From Gemmatimonadaceae bacterium (GTDB taxonomy: Bacteria > Gemmatimonadota > Gemmatimonadetes > Gemmatimonadales > Gemmatimonadaceae): a DNA stretch of 7,102 nt. The notes below the pieces were generated by a model, which worked only from the letters and a program-made list of their open reading frames with translations, was not told the DNA's origin and made no database searches. Shown piece by piece: positions 1 to 4,827 of the stretch. The stretch's first letter is position 1. Each line of letters starts with the position of its first letter. The stretch lies in NCBI GenBank assembly GCA_025356185.1, contig JANXUN010000449.1:1-7102 (forward strand), given 5' to 3'. Position numbers and translations under genes: made by a program.

Positions 1-2
1 TC

Positions 3-2585
3 GAAGGCGAGTCGCTGCGCACACGACTCGCGCGTGGTCCGCTGCCAATAGACGAAGCGGTGCGCTTGTGGCGTGATCTGTTGGAAGCGCTGGAATACGC
101 GCAGGGTCGCGGCATTGTACACCGCGATATCAAGCCCGAGAACATCATGCTCACGGGCCGGCGCGCGGTAACGCTCGATTTTGGTGTCGCGAAAGCGGTG
201 AGTGCGAGTACCGGTGTGAGTGGTGCAACCATGACGGGAGTTGGGCTCGCGATTGGAACGCCAGCGTATATGGCGCCGGAGCAGGCAGCCGGTGACGGCA
301 GCGTGGACGGTCGTGCTGATCTGTACGCAGCCGGGCTGGTGATGTATGAGATGCTGGCCGGACGTGGGCCGTTTGATGCGCGCACGCCAACGGAGTTAAT
401 GGCGGCGCATATCGCGACCGTGCCACCGTCAATCGTGACATACCGCAACGAAGTCAGCGCCGACGTAGCGGCAGTCATCATGTCGTGCCTTGCCAAGAAT
501 CCGAATGAACGACCATCGAGCGCGGCGGCCGTGCTTGCGAAGCTCGATAGCATCACGGTTACGTCAGGCACTTCACCTGTTGCGTCGGGTGTGCGCTCAC
601 CGCGGGCACTCACCTTTGCGGCAGTGGCGTTGCTCACAGTAGCAACTTCCTTTGGCATTTTCTTTAAGAATCGCGGCACAACTGATGCGCCGAGTGCTGC
701 GAAGCTGACGACGCTTGCCGATTCGTCGCGTTTAGGTATCGCGTTTCTGCCAGTGGTGGCAGAGCGACAAGACAGTCTGCTGGCACGCACGATTGTGTCT
801 GCGCAAATCAAGTCGTTGCAAAGCGACCGTCGCATTGTACTGCGAACGCCAGATCAGATTGCGTCAATTGTCGCAAGTCTCGACTACCCCGCGACGCAAT
901 CTGTTGACTCGCTCAAACAGTTAATTCGCGATTTGGGTGTTAACGCCTATGTCGTGCACACCATCGCGCGCACACCAAATGGCACGCTATTGGTGGCGGA
1001 AGGTTACGCGAGCCGCAACGATAGTGTGCTGTTTCGTGTTGAAGCCTCAGCAAACTCGGCCGCAGACTTTACCGGCGCGACGGCAACACTGACGTCGGCA
1101 ACGTTGGCCGGGGCGCTGCGCAACGTTGGAAAGGTGCCGCCGCCGCAGGTGAGCGGCCGCCTGTTTGGTACGTCGCCGGACGCCGCACGACTCTTTGTTG
1201 AAGCTCAGGAGTACTTTGGTCGCCGAGACTATGTGACAGTGGCAAAAAAATTGCGCCTCGCTCTCGGCATCGACTCGAATTTTGTCATGGGCTGGCATAT
1301 GTTGGGCGCGGCACTCGGCAACGGCAACCTGAGTGTAGACGAGGCACTCCGAGCCGTACGCGAGGGCTATCGACTTCGCGATCACAATCCAAGTAAGGCA
1401 GTCCGGTTCTTCCAAGAGGCGGTTTACCTTCGAGCCATCGGAGATTTGAATGGCGCGATGACCGTAACAAAGGAAGCGCTCCGGCGGTTTCCAAACAATT
1501 TCGTGATCAGAAACGAGCAAGGACTTATCTATAGGGCACTCCGAGAGGATGAACTCGCCGAACGCACATTCGCCGTGATTGCGGACGACGAACTCGAACG
1601 CCGCCAGATGATTGTAGGCGTCACCAACTACAGCGCGGCGTTACTCAAACTTGGCAAACTGTCCGAGGCGCGGGCGTTGTCTCGACGCGCGGATAGCCTT
1701 GTCGGGCGCATGACCGTCAATGCAATTGGTGTCCGAAACAACATCGCACTCGCAATCATGGATGTCGACTCGATCGCGCAAAACGCACGCGATCGTCTGT
1801 CGGTTGCCTCGGGCGAACTCACCCGCCTTCCGGGTTACACCAATCTTCGTTCGGCGATGGCGTTAGCTGGGCGTATCGATTCTGCGACGGCACTTGAGAC
1901 AAAACGCCGCGCAATCACTCGCGAGCAAGACATCGGAAGGCTGAGTGCGCAAAGCGTCGCATTCGAAGCGCTGTGGCGCGCAGCGTTTGTCGGCGATCGC
2001 GCGCACGCCGCCGCGATGCTCGATTCGGGGCTGGCGTCGGTGAAGTGGTCATCACTGCCTGCGCTCGACAAGTCGTACGCCGAAGTGATCGATGCGCGTC
2101 TTGCCGCCGGACAAATTGCCGAAGCCCGCCGCGACGTTGATGCATGGCAGCGCGATGTACCATCCGACTTCGCCCGCGCACAACGCCCGCTCATCGAAAC
2201 GGCGCGCGGTGAGATCGCACTCGCCGAGGGCAAAGCCAGCGAAGCACTCTCACATTTTCGTGCAGGTGATGTTGGCCAGTGCGCGTCGTGCGTGTATCCG
2301 CGACTGGCGCGCGCGTTTGACGCGCTCAAACAGCAAGACTCAACGATCTATTGGTACGAGAAGTACCTCTCGACGCCAACGTTCGATGTAAACCTCGAAT
2401 TCCGCGAGCGCGCTCGGGCCTTTCGCCGCCTTGGCGAACTGTACGAAGCCAAGGGCGACACCAAGCGCGCGCTGCAGCGCTACGGTGACTTTGTCGACCT
2501 CTGGAAAAACGCCGACGCGGCGCTTCAACCCGCGGTGAAAGACGCGCGCGACCGTATTGCGAAGCTGCAAAAGCGCTCGGGGTAA
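3..2585 (+). CDS. Ser/Thr protein kinase with TM segment and C-terminal TPR region (5' end missing)
   Basis: Membrane-anchored eukaryotic-type protein kinase that should phosphorylate Ser/Thr of target proteins in the cytoplasm and sense or bind partners outside it. The frame is open to the left edge, and the residues before the GTG at 60 (ESLRTRLARGPLPIDEA) fit the kinase aC-aE region, so that GTG is not the true start; the Gly-rich loop and VAIK lysine lie off-window. Counting the codon at position 3 as residue 1: catalytic HRDIKPEN (Asp42), DFG (Asp59), GTPAYMAPE (about 85-93), and the subdomain XI Arg in NPNERPS (about 170). One hydrophobic segment follows at about 202-221. Next comes a roughly 130-residue region resembling the TolB-like N-terminal module of related kinases (GIAFLPV, DLGVNAYVV), then degenerate TPR-like helices from about 380 to the end, with a CxxC pair at Cys760/Cys763. 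All visible catalytic residues are present. It stops 32 bases before a convergent toxin gene. Family assignment is firm; ligand and substrates are unknown. Confidence 0.93.
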   Translation, partial: EGESLRTRLARGPLPIDEAVRLWRDLLEALEYAQGRGIVHRDIKPENIMLTGRRAVTLDFGVAKAVSASTGVSGATMTGVGLAIGTPAYMAPEQAAGDGSVDGRADLYAAGLVMYEMLAGRGPFDARTPTELMAAHIATVPPSIVTYRNEVSADVAAVIMSCLAKNPNERPSSAAAVLAKLDSITVTSGTSPVASGVRSPRALTFAAVALLTVATSFGIFFKNRGTTDAPSAAKLTTLADSSRLGIAFLPVVAERQDSLLARTIVSAQIKSLQSDRRIVLRTPDQIASIVASLDYPATQSVDSLKQLIRDLGVNAYVVHTIARTPNGTLLVAEGYASRNDSVLFRVEASANSAADFTGATATLTSATLAGALRNVGKVPPPQVSGRLFGTSPDAARLFVEAQEYFGRRDYVTVAKKLRLALGIDSNFVMGWHMLGAALGNGNLSVDEALRAVREGYRLRDHNPSKAVRFFQEAVYLRAIGDLNGAMTVTKEALRRFPNNFVIRNEQGLIYRALREDELAERTFAVIADDELERRQMIVGVTNYSAALLKLGKLSEARALSRRADSLVGRMTVNAIGVRNNIALAIMDVDSIAQNARDRLSVASGELTRLPGYTNLRSAMALAGRIDSATALETKRRAITREQDIGRLSAQSVAFEALWRAAFVGDRAHAAAMLDSGLASVKWSSLPALDKSYAEVIDARLAAGQIAEARRDVDAWQRDVPSDFARAQRPLIETARGEIALAEGKASEALSHFRAGDVGQCASCVYPRLARAFDALKQQDSTIYWYEKYLSTPTFDVNLEFRERARAFRRLGELYEAKGDTKRALQRYGDFVDLWKNADAALQPAVKDARDRIAKLQKRSG

Positions 2586-2617
2586 CGACAGGTTTACAAC
2601 GTCGTCCCGGCGAAGCG
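2586..2617. other. Short gap between convergent kinase and toxin genes
   Basis: Only 32 bases separate the kinase stop and the toxin stop. A 5-base inverted repeat (ACGAC at 2585-2589, GTCGT at 2601-2605) is present, but it has a long loop and no T-run on either strand. No convincing terminator is seen, so the two convergent transcripts may overlap. Confidence 0.5.
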
Positions 2618-3028
2618 TTACGAGATGTGCGACACGATGCGCGATGGCGACATCGCCGGCACCGGCGAGTTTTTGAAGTCGCGCACATTGCGCGTCGCGA
2701 TACACTCAGCCGCACAAGCGAGCGCTGCCCCAACCTGCATCGCGTCTTCGAAGTCTTTCAACGGCAGCTTCGAAACAGTGCGAAGGTCCGCGGTGGTCGT
2801 TGGCGCAACATCCACAAACTCGATAAGCTCGTCGATGAACTGGCGCGTTGCAGTTACTCCGCGCTTCGCTGCGACGAGGTAGTAAAAATTCGAAATGGTA
2901 TGCCATGCTACGAATCCGCGCGCATTCTTGCGCTCCAGCGCGTCTAACAGCGCTGCTGCATCGCTCGCGAAGGGCTGTCGATCGAGCGCTAGGTCGATCA
3001 ACACATCCGTGTCAATCAAGACAATCAC
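2618..3028 (-). CDS. PIN-domain toxin, VapC-like (PIN_3 type)
   Basis: Predicted Mg2+-dependent endoribonuclease toxin of a type II toxin-antitoxin pair, 136 residues, cytoplasmic. The GTG start at 3028 is chosen because it overlaps the antitoxin stop in the sequence GTGA, giving translational coupling, and because it begins just before the first PIN motif (VLIDTDVLIDLAL). The ORF can be extended upstream to 3109, but that would only add residues that overlap antitoxin codons and precede the PIN fold. Acidic and conserved residues typical of the fold are present: Asp6/Asp8 in IDTDVL, Asn47 in the SNFYYL helix, Asp95 in LKDFEDA, and Asp117 in ATRNVRDF. The DFEDA and TRNVRDF motifs are characteristic of the PIN_3 group (PF13470). 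A GAAGAAG stretch five bases upstream of the GTG may act as a weak ribosome site. The active site looks intact, so the toxin is probably functional. The RNA target cannot be read from the sequence. Confidence 0.86.
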   Translation of the reverse strand: MIVLIDTDVLIDLALDRQPFASDAAALLDALERKNARGFVAWHTISNFYYLVAAKRGVTATRQFIDELIEFVDVAPTTTADLRTVSKLPLKDFEDAMQVGAALACAAECIATRNVRDFKNSPVPAMSPSRIVSHIS

Positions 3029-3261
3029 AGATACTTCTTCGCGAGTGCGGCTCGGCGCGGGTCTTCGGCCTCGGTAGATGGCTCTACCGACATGAATTTC
3101 CCTCGCCACCGCGCGCTGAAGGATTCAGCCGCGGTGTCGGCGCTTAACTGCCGCAAGCTCGTTTCGATCACTTCGGACAGCGAGACGCCGCGCGACCGAG
3201 CGTAGCGCTTGGCCTTTGGCAGGAGGTCGCGATCGATGGTGACGGTGAGTTTGGTTTTCAT
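3025..3261 (-). CDS. RHH antitoxin (DUF6364-like) paired with the PIN toxin
   Basis: Small antitoxin of 78 residues that should bind and block the PIN toxin and repress its own operon. The N-terminal part (KLTVTIDRDLLPKAKRYA, then SRGVSLSEVIETSLRQL) is a ribbon-helix-helix unit: one beta strand that inserts in the DNA groove followed by two helices, as in DUF6364 antitoxins. The polar C-terminal tail (about residues 40-78) is the expected toxin-wrapping segment. The ATG at 3261 is preferred over a possible ATG at 3318, because the extra 19 residues precede the strand that begins the RHH fold and would run through the palindromic control site. No clear Shine-Dalgarno sequence precedes it. Its TGA shares bases with the GTG start of the toxin. 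An inverted repeat just upstream (3268-3291) is the likely operator. Family assignment is by motif pattern; the pairing with a PIN gene supports it strongly. Confidence 0.85.
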   Translation of the reverse strand: MKTKLTVTIDRDLLPKAKRYARSRGVSLSEVIETSLRQLSADTAAESFSARWRGKFMSVEPSTEAEDPRRAALAKKYL

Positions 3262-3267
3262 ATGTGT

Positions 3268-3291
3268 ACGTATAGATAGTGAAGTATACGT
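3268..3291. promoter_or_regulatory. Inverted repeat upstream of antitoxin, candidate RHH operator
   Basis: ACGTATA (3268-3274) and TATACGT (3285-3291) form a perfect 7-base inverted repeat with a 10-base spacer, ending 6 bases before the antitoxin start codon. RHH antitoxins usually bind such symmetric sites over their own promoter, so this is the best candidate for the autoregulatory operator. The right arm also contains the -10-like TATACT when read on the minus strand (3288-3283), so binding would block transcription. The symmetry is seen; the function is inferred. Confidence 0.5.
3283..3288 (-). promoter_or_regulatory. Possible -10 box of the toxin-antitoxin operon
   Basis: TATACT on the minus strand matches the TATAAT consensus at five of six bases and lies 21 bases upstream of the antitoxin ATG. 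No good -35 box is found at 16-19 bases spacing. A second TA-rich hexamer (TATACG, 3274-3269) lies 7 bases from the ATG and would instead give a leaderless message, but it is a weaker match. Promoter rules for this phylum are poorly known, so this is tentative. Confidence 0.3.
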
Positions 3292-3312
3292 GCGCAGTGC
3301 AAGCAGCGCCGA

Positions 3313-3367
3313 ATCCAAAAATCGTTAAACTAGACGGCTAATCCGTCTATTTCGTATTGATTTGGAT
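3313..3367. repeat. Nested concentric inverted repeats in the divergent control region
   Basis: Inner repeat: TAGACGG (3331-3337) and CCGTCTA (3343-3349), perfect 7-base arms around the 5-base spacer CTAAT. Outer repeat: ATCCAAA (3313-3319) and TTTGGAT (3361-3367), also perfect 7-base arms. Both have their axis exactly on position 3340. Between them only the AA/TT pairs at 3328-3329 and 3351-3352 match. The site lies between the divergent antitoxin and ATPase genes. It may be an extended operator for a multimeric regulator, or a recombination or end site of the cassette. There is no T-run, so a simple terminator is unlikely. Confidence 0.55.
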
Positions 3368-3385
3368 GGTTGTACCGTCTAATTT
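3357..3385 (+). promoter_or_regulatory. Candidate promoter of the ATPase gene
   Basis: TTGATT (3357-3362) and TAATTT (3380-3385) resemble -35 and -10 boxes with the ideal 17-base spacer. The -10 hexamer ends 5 bases before the ATG at 3391, so transcription would begin at or next to the start codon and the message would be leaderless or nearly so. This agrees with the absence of a Shine-Dalgarno sequence. The hexamers are seen; the use as a promoter is inferred. Confidence 0.42.
3375..3385 (+). repeat. Third copy of the CCGTCTA motif, overlapping the ATPase -10 box
   Basis: CCGTCTAATTT repeats the right arm of the inner palindrome (CCGTCTATTT at 3343-3352) 32 bases further downstream, about three helical turns. 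The left arm read on the minus strand continues the same way (CCGTCTAGTTT, 3337-3327). The shared core is therefore CCGTCTA plus 0-1 base plus TTT, in three copies with two orientations. This copy covers the predicted -10 hexamer of the ATPase gene, so a protein bound here would repress it. Confidence 0.5.
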
Positions 3386-3390
3386 GTAAC

Positions 3391-4563
3391 ATGCAACCGT
3401 TCATCGCCTCACTTCCGGAGCTGCCACGGCTGCTTCCACCGCCGGTGCGGTCCACGTTCCTGCTCGGTCCGAGAGGCACCGGAAAATCGACGATAGCTCG
3501 CCAATGGTTCCCCGACGCACTGTCATTTGACCTGCGCTCAGGACCACTCGCGCGCATTCTCAGCGCTGGACCAGAACGCCTACACGCGATGCTGACCGCG
3601 GAGCCGTCCGATCGATGGATCGTGATCGACGAGATCGGTCGGGTACCTGAACTGCTCGACGTCGTTCACCAGTCGATTGATCGCGATTCACGTCGGCGCT
3701 TTCTGCTCACCGGTTCCAGCGCACGGTTCGTTCGACGAACAGGACTGAATTTGCTGGGCGGCCGTGCTGGCAAACAAATCATGCCGACATTTCTTGCGGC
3801 GGAATTGCGTGACGCGTTCACCATCGAACGTGCGCAGCGTTACGGCCTCATTCCGGTGGTCTGGACGTCGCCCGACGCCGAGACCGCGCTGACTGACTAT
3901 GCGAACGTCGCCGTAGTCGATGAGGTCAGAGCCGAGGTGCGCGTCCGGCAGGTTGCCGCGTTCTCGCGAGCGCTAGAGCAACTCGCGCTGTCACACGCGC
4001 GCGTGCTCAGTCCCACGGCAATCGCGCAACTGGCCGAGGTACCCAAGTCCACGGTGATCGACTGGATCGATGTATTGGAGTCGATGCTGCTGATCAGCAG
4101 AGTACCAGTGTACAGTCGTCGGCCATCGCGTCGCGCACTGGCCGCGCAACCGAAACTGTTCCTCGCGGATTCGGGCATCGCGCAAGCACTGCTTTCTTCC
4201 GAAGCGGCACGGAGAGCGCCAGATGCGGTCGGTGCCGCGCGCGAAGGAATCGTGTATCAACACCTCACCGCATGGTGCGACCACACGCGCGATGCTCGGC
4301 TCACCACATGGCGAACCAGCGCAGGTGCCGAGGTCGATTTTGTTGTGGAGGTCGGCGATGAACTCACAGCGATCGAAGTCAAATCCGGCTCTGTACTACG
4401 ACCAAGTGATCGGCGCAGCCTGCTTGCGTTCCACGACGAGTATCCTGACGCGCGCCTCCTCTTGTTGTGCGACGCGCCGCTGCGAGAACGACAGGGTCCC
4501 ATCGACGTTGCGCCAATCGATCAGTGGCTGCGCGAGGTTATTCCTGGATCGCCGCTGCCGTGA
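3391..4563 (+). CDS. AAA ATPase with DUF4143 domain
   Basis: P-loop ATPase of 390 residues from the widespread AAA_14 + DUF4143 family, whose cellular role is not established. From the ATG at 3391: Walker A GPRGTGKST at 26-34, Walker B WIVIDEI with Asp80/Glu81, a sensor-1-like LLTGSSARF at about 105-113, and an arginine in LGGRAGK (Arg125) at the position typical of the family. A winged-helix-like segment follows at about 200-245 (SPTAIAQLAEVPKSTVIDW). The C-terminal part has the nuclease-fold signature Glu285 in REGIVYQHL, Asp316 in AEVDFVV and Glu329-Val-Lys331 in AIEVKS, that is, a complete PD-(D/E)xK-like set. A TTG start at 3370 would add seven residues and overlap the CCGTCTA repeat and -10 box, so the ATG is preferred. 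It is divergent from the toxin-antitoxin pair across a symmetric control region. Length is normal for the family and no lesion is seen. DNA binding or cleavage is possible but unproven. Confidence 0.9.
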   Translation: MQPFIASLPELPRLLPPPVRSTFLLGPRGTGKSTIARQWFPDALSFDLRSGPLARILSAGPERLHAMLTAEPSDRWIVIDEIGRVPELLDVVHQSIDRDSRRRFLLTGSSARFVRRTGLNLLGGRAGKQIMPTFLAAELRDAFTIERAQRYGLIPVVWTSPDAETALTDYANVAVVDEVRAEVRVRQVAAFSRALEQLALSHARVLSPTAIAQLAEVPKSTVIDWIDVLESMLLISRVPVYSRRPSRRALAAQPKLFLADSGIAQALLSSEAARRAPDAVGAAREGIVYQHLTAWCDHTRDARLTTWRTSAGAEVDFVVEVGDELTAIEVKSGSVLRPSDRRSLLAFHDEYPDARLLLLCDAPLRERQGPIDVAPIDQWLREVIPGSPLP

Positions 4564-4636
4564 TCGCCAACGCGCAGCGCAGCGCATCGCGTGCGAGTCG
4601 CGGTGTTCTTCTTTCGCGCAGTGCATGTGTAGGCGC

Positions 4637-4642
4637 TATTAT
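4637..4642 (+). promoter_or_regulatory. Possible -10 box upstream of the DUF5916 gene
   Basis: TATTAT matches TATAAT at five of six bases in an otherwise GC-rich stretch between the ATPase and the DUF5916 gene. It lies 6 bases before the ATG of a 12-codon ORF at 4649, so the transcript could begin on that ATG. No convincing -35 element is found. It is the only good -10 candidate in the 260-base gap. Confidence 0.3.
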
Positions 4643-4648
4643 CGTCGC

Positions 4649-4687
4649 ATGACCTGCGCCGACGACCACCACCACGCCCTCGCGTGA
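4649..4687 (+). CDS. Possible 12-residue leader peptide
   Basis: A very short ORF encoding MTCADDHHHALA starts 6 bases after the -10-like TATTAT, so it could be translated from a leaderless message. Its TGA (4685-4687) overlaps the GTG of the next small ORF in the sequence GTGA. Three consecutive His codons are notable, but no alternative hairpins or His-related gene suggest classical attenuation. No family is recognised. It may be chance; it is listed because of the overlap chain leading into the next gene. Confidence 0.2.
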   Translation: MTCADDHHHALA

Positions 4688-4827
4688 CTGCGCATCCCAG
4701 TGTGCGCGATCGGCTCGCCTGGCGACAATCGCGTGGCCACGTCCAAGTACCGTGTTTCCGAGACGGCACGCCGCTGTCGTTGGTCGAACATGAAGGCGTT
4801 ATCCATCCCGAAAGCGAACTAGCATGA
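4684..4827 (+). CDS. Possible 47-residue small ORF coupled to the DUF5916 gene
   Basis: GTG-initiated ORF beginning VTAHPSVRDRLAWRQSRG and ending HPESELA. It is not recognised as any family. It has no signal peptide, membrane segment or clear motif. Its stop overlaps the start of the DUF5916 gene as ATGA (4824-4827), and its start overlaps the stop of the 12-codon ORF as GTGA, so ribosomes could pass along all three by termination-reinitiation. First-position G is frequent (18 of 47 codons), which is coding-like but weak evidence in GC-rich DNA. Alternatives are a remnant of a decayed gene or a chance frame. The frame is open upstream only to a TAG at 4630. Confidence 0.3.
   Translation: MTAHPSVRDRLAWRQSRGHVQVPCFRDGTPLSLVEHEGVIHPESELA

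Larger units (their letters stand above)
4564..4823. other. Gap between ATPase and DUF5916 genes
   Basis: These 260 bases hold no recognisable gene. The first part is rich in GCGC repeats (4571-4590) and a pyrimidine stretch (about 4605-4614) but forms no good terminator hairpin. The second part contains the TATTAT box and the two small overlapping ORFs listed separately. Confidence 0.5.

Noticed and set aside
1047..1520. 157-codon minus-strand ORF inside the kinase
   Set aside because: Antisense shadow of the TPR region; no domain or start signal.
3029..3109. N-terminal extension of the PIN toxin to an upstream start at 3109
   Set aside because: The extra 27 residues overlap antitoxin codons, precede the PIN fold and lack family support; the GTGA overlap start is far better.
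3262..3318. 19-residue extension of the antitoxin
   Set aside because: It would run through the inverted repeat and -10 box and adds nothing to the RHH fold.
3330..3557. 75-codon ORF on the minus strand over the ATPase start
   Set aside because: It is the antisense of the Walker A region (the DFPVPLGPSR string is a usual antisense product of P-loops) and it runs through the palindromes.
4571..4614. Terminator after the ATPase
   Set aside because: The GCGC-rich stretch gives only short imperfect stems, and the following pyrimidine run is mixed C/T rather than a T-run.
4223..4687. 154-codon plus-strand ORF overlapping the ATPase end
   Set aside because: Out-of-frame shadow of the DUF4143 domain; its composition is Arg/Ser/Cys-rich without protein-like pattern.
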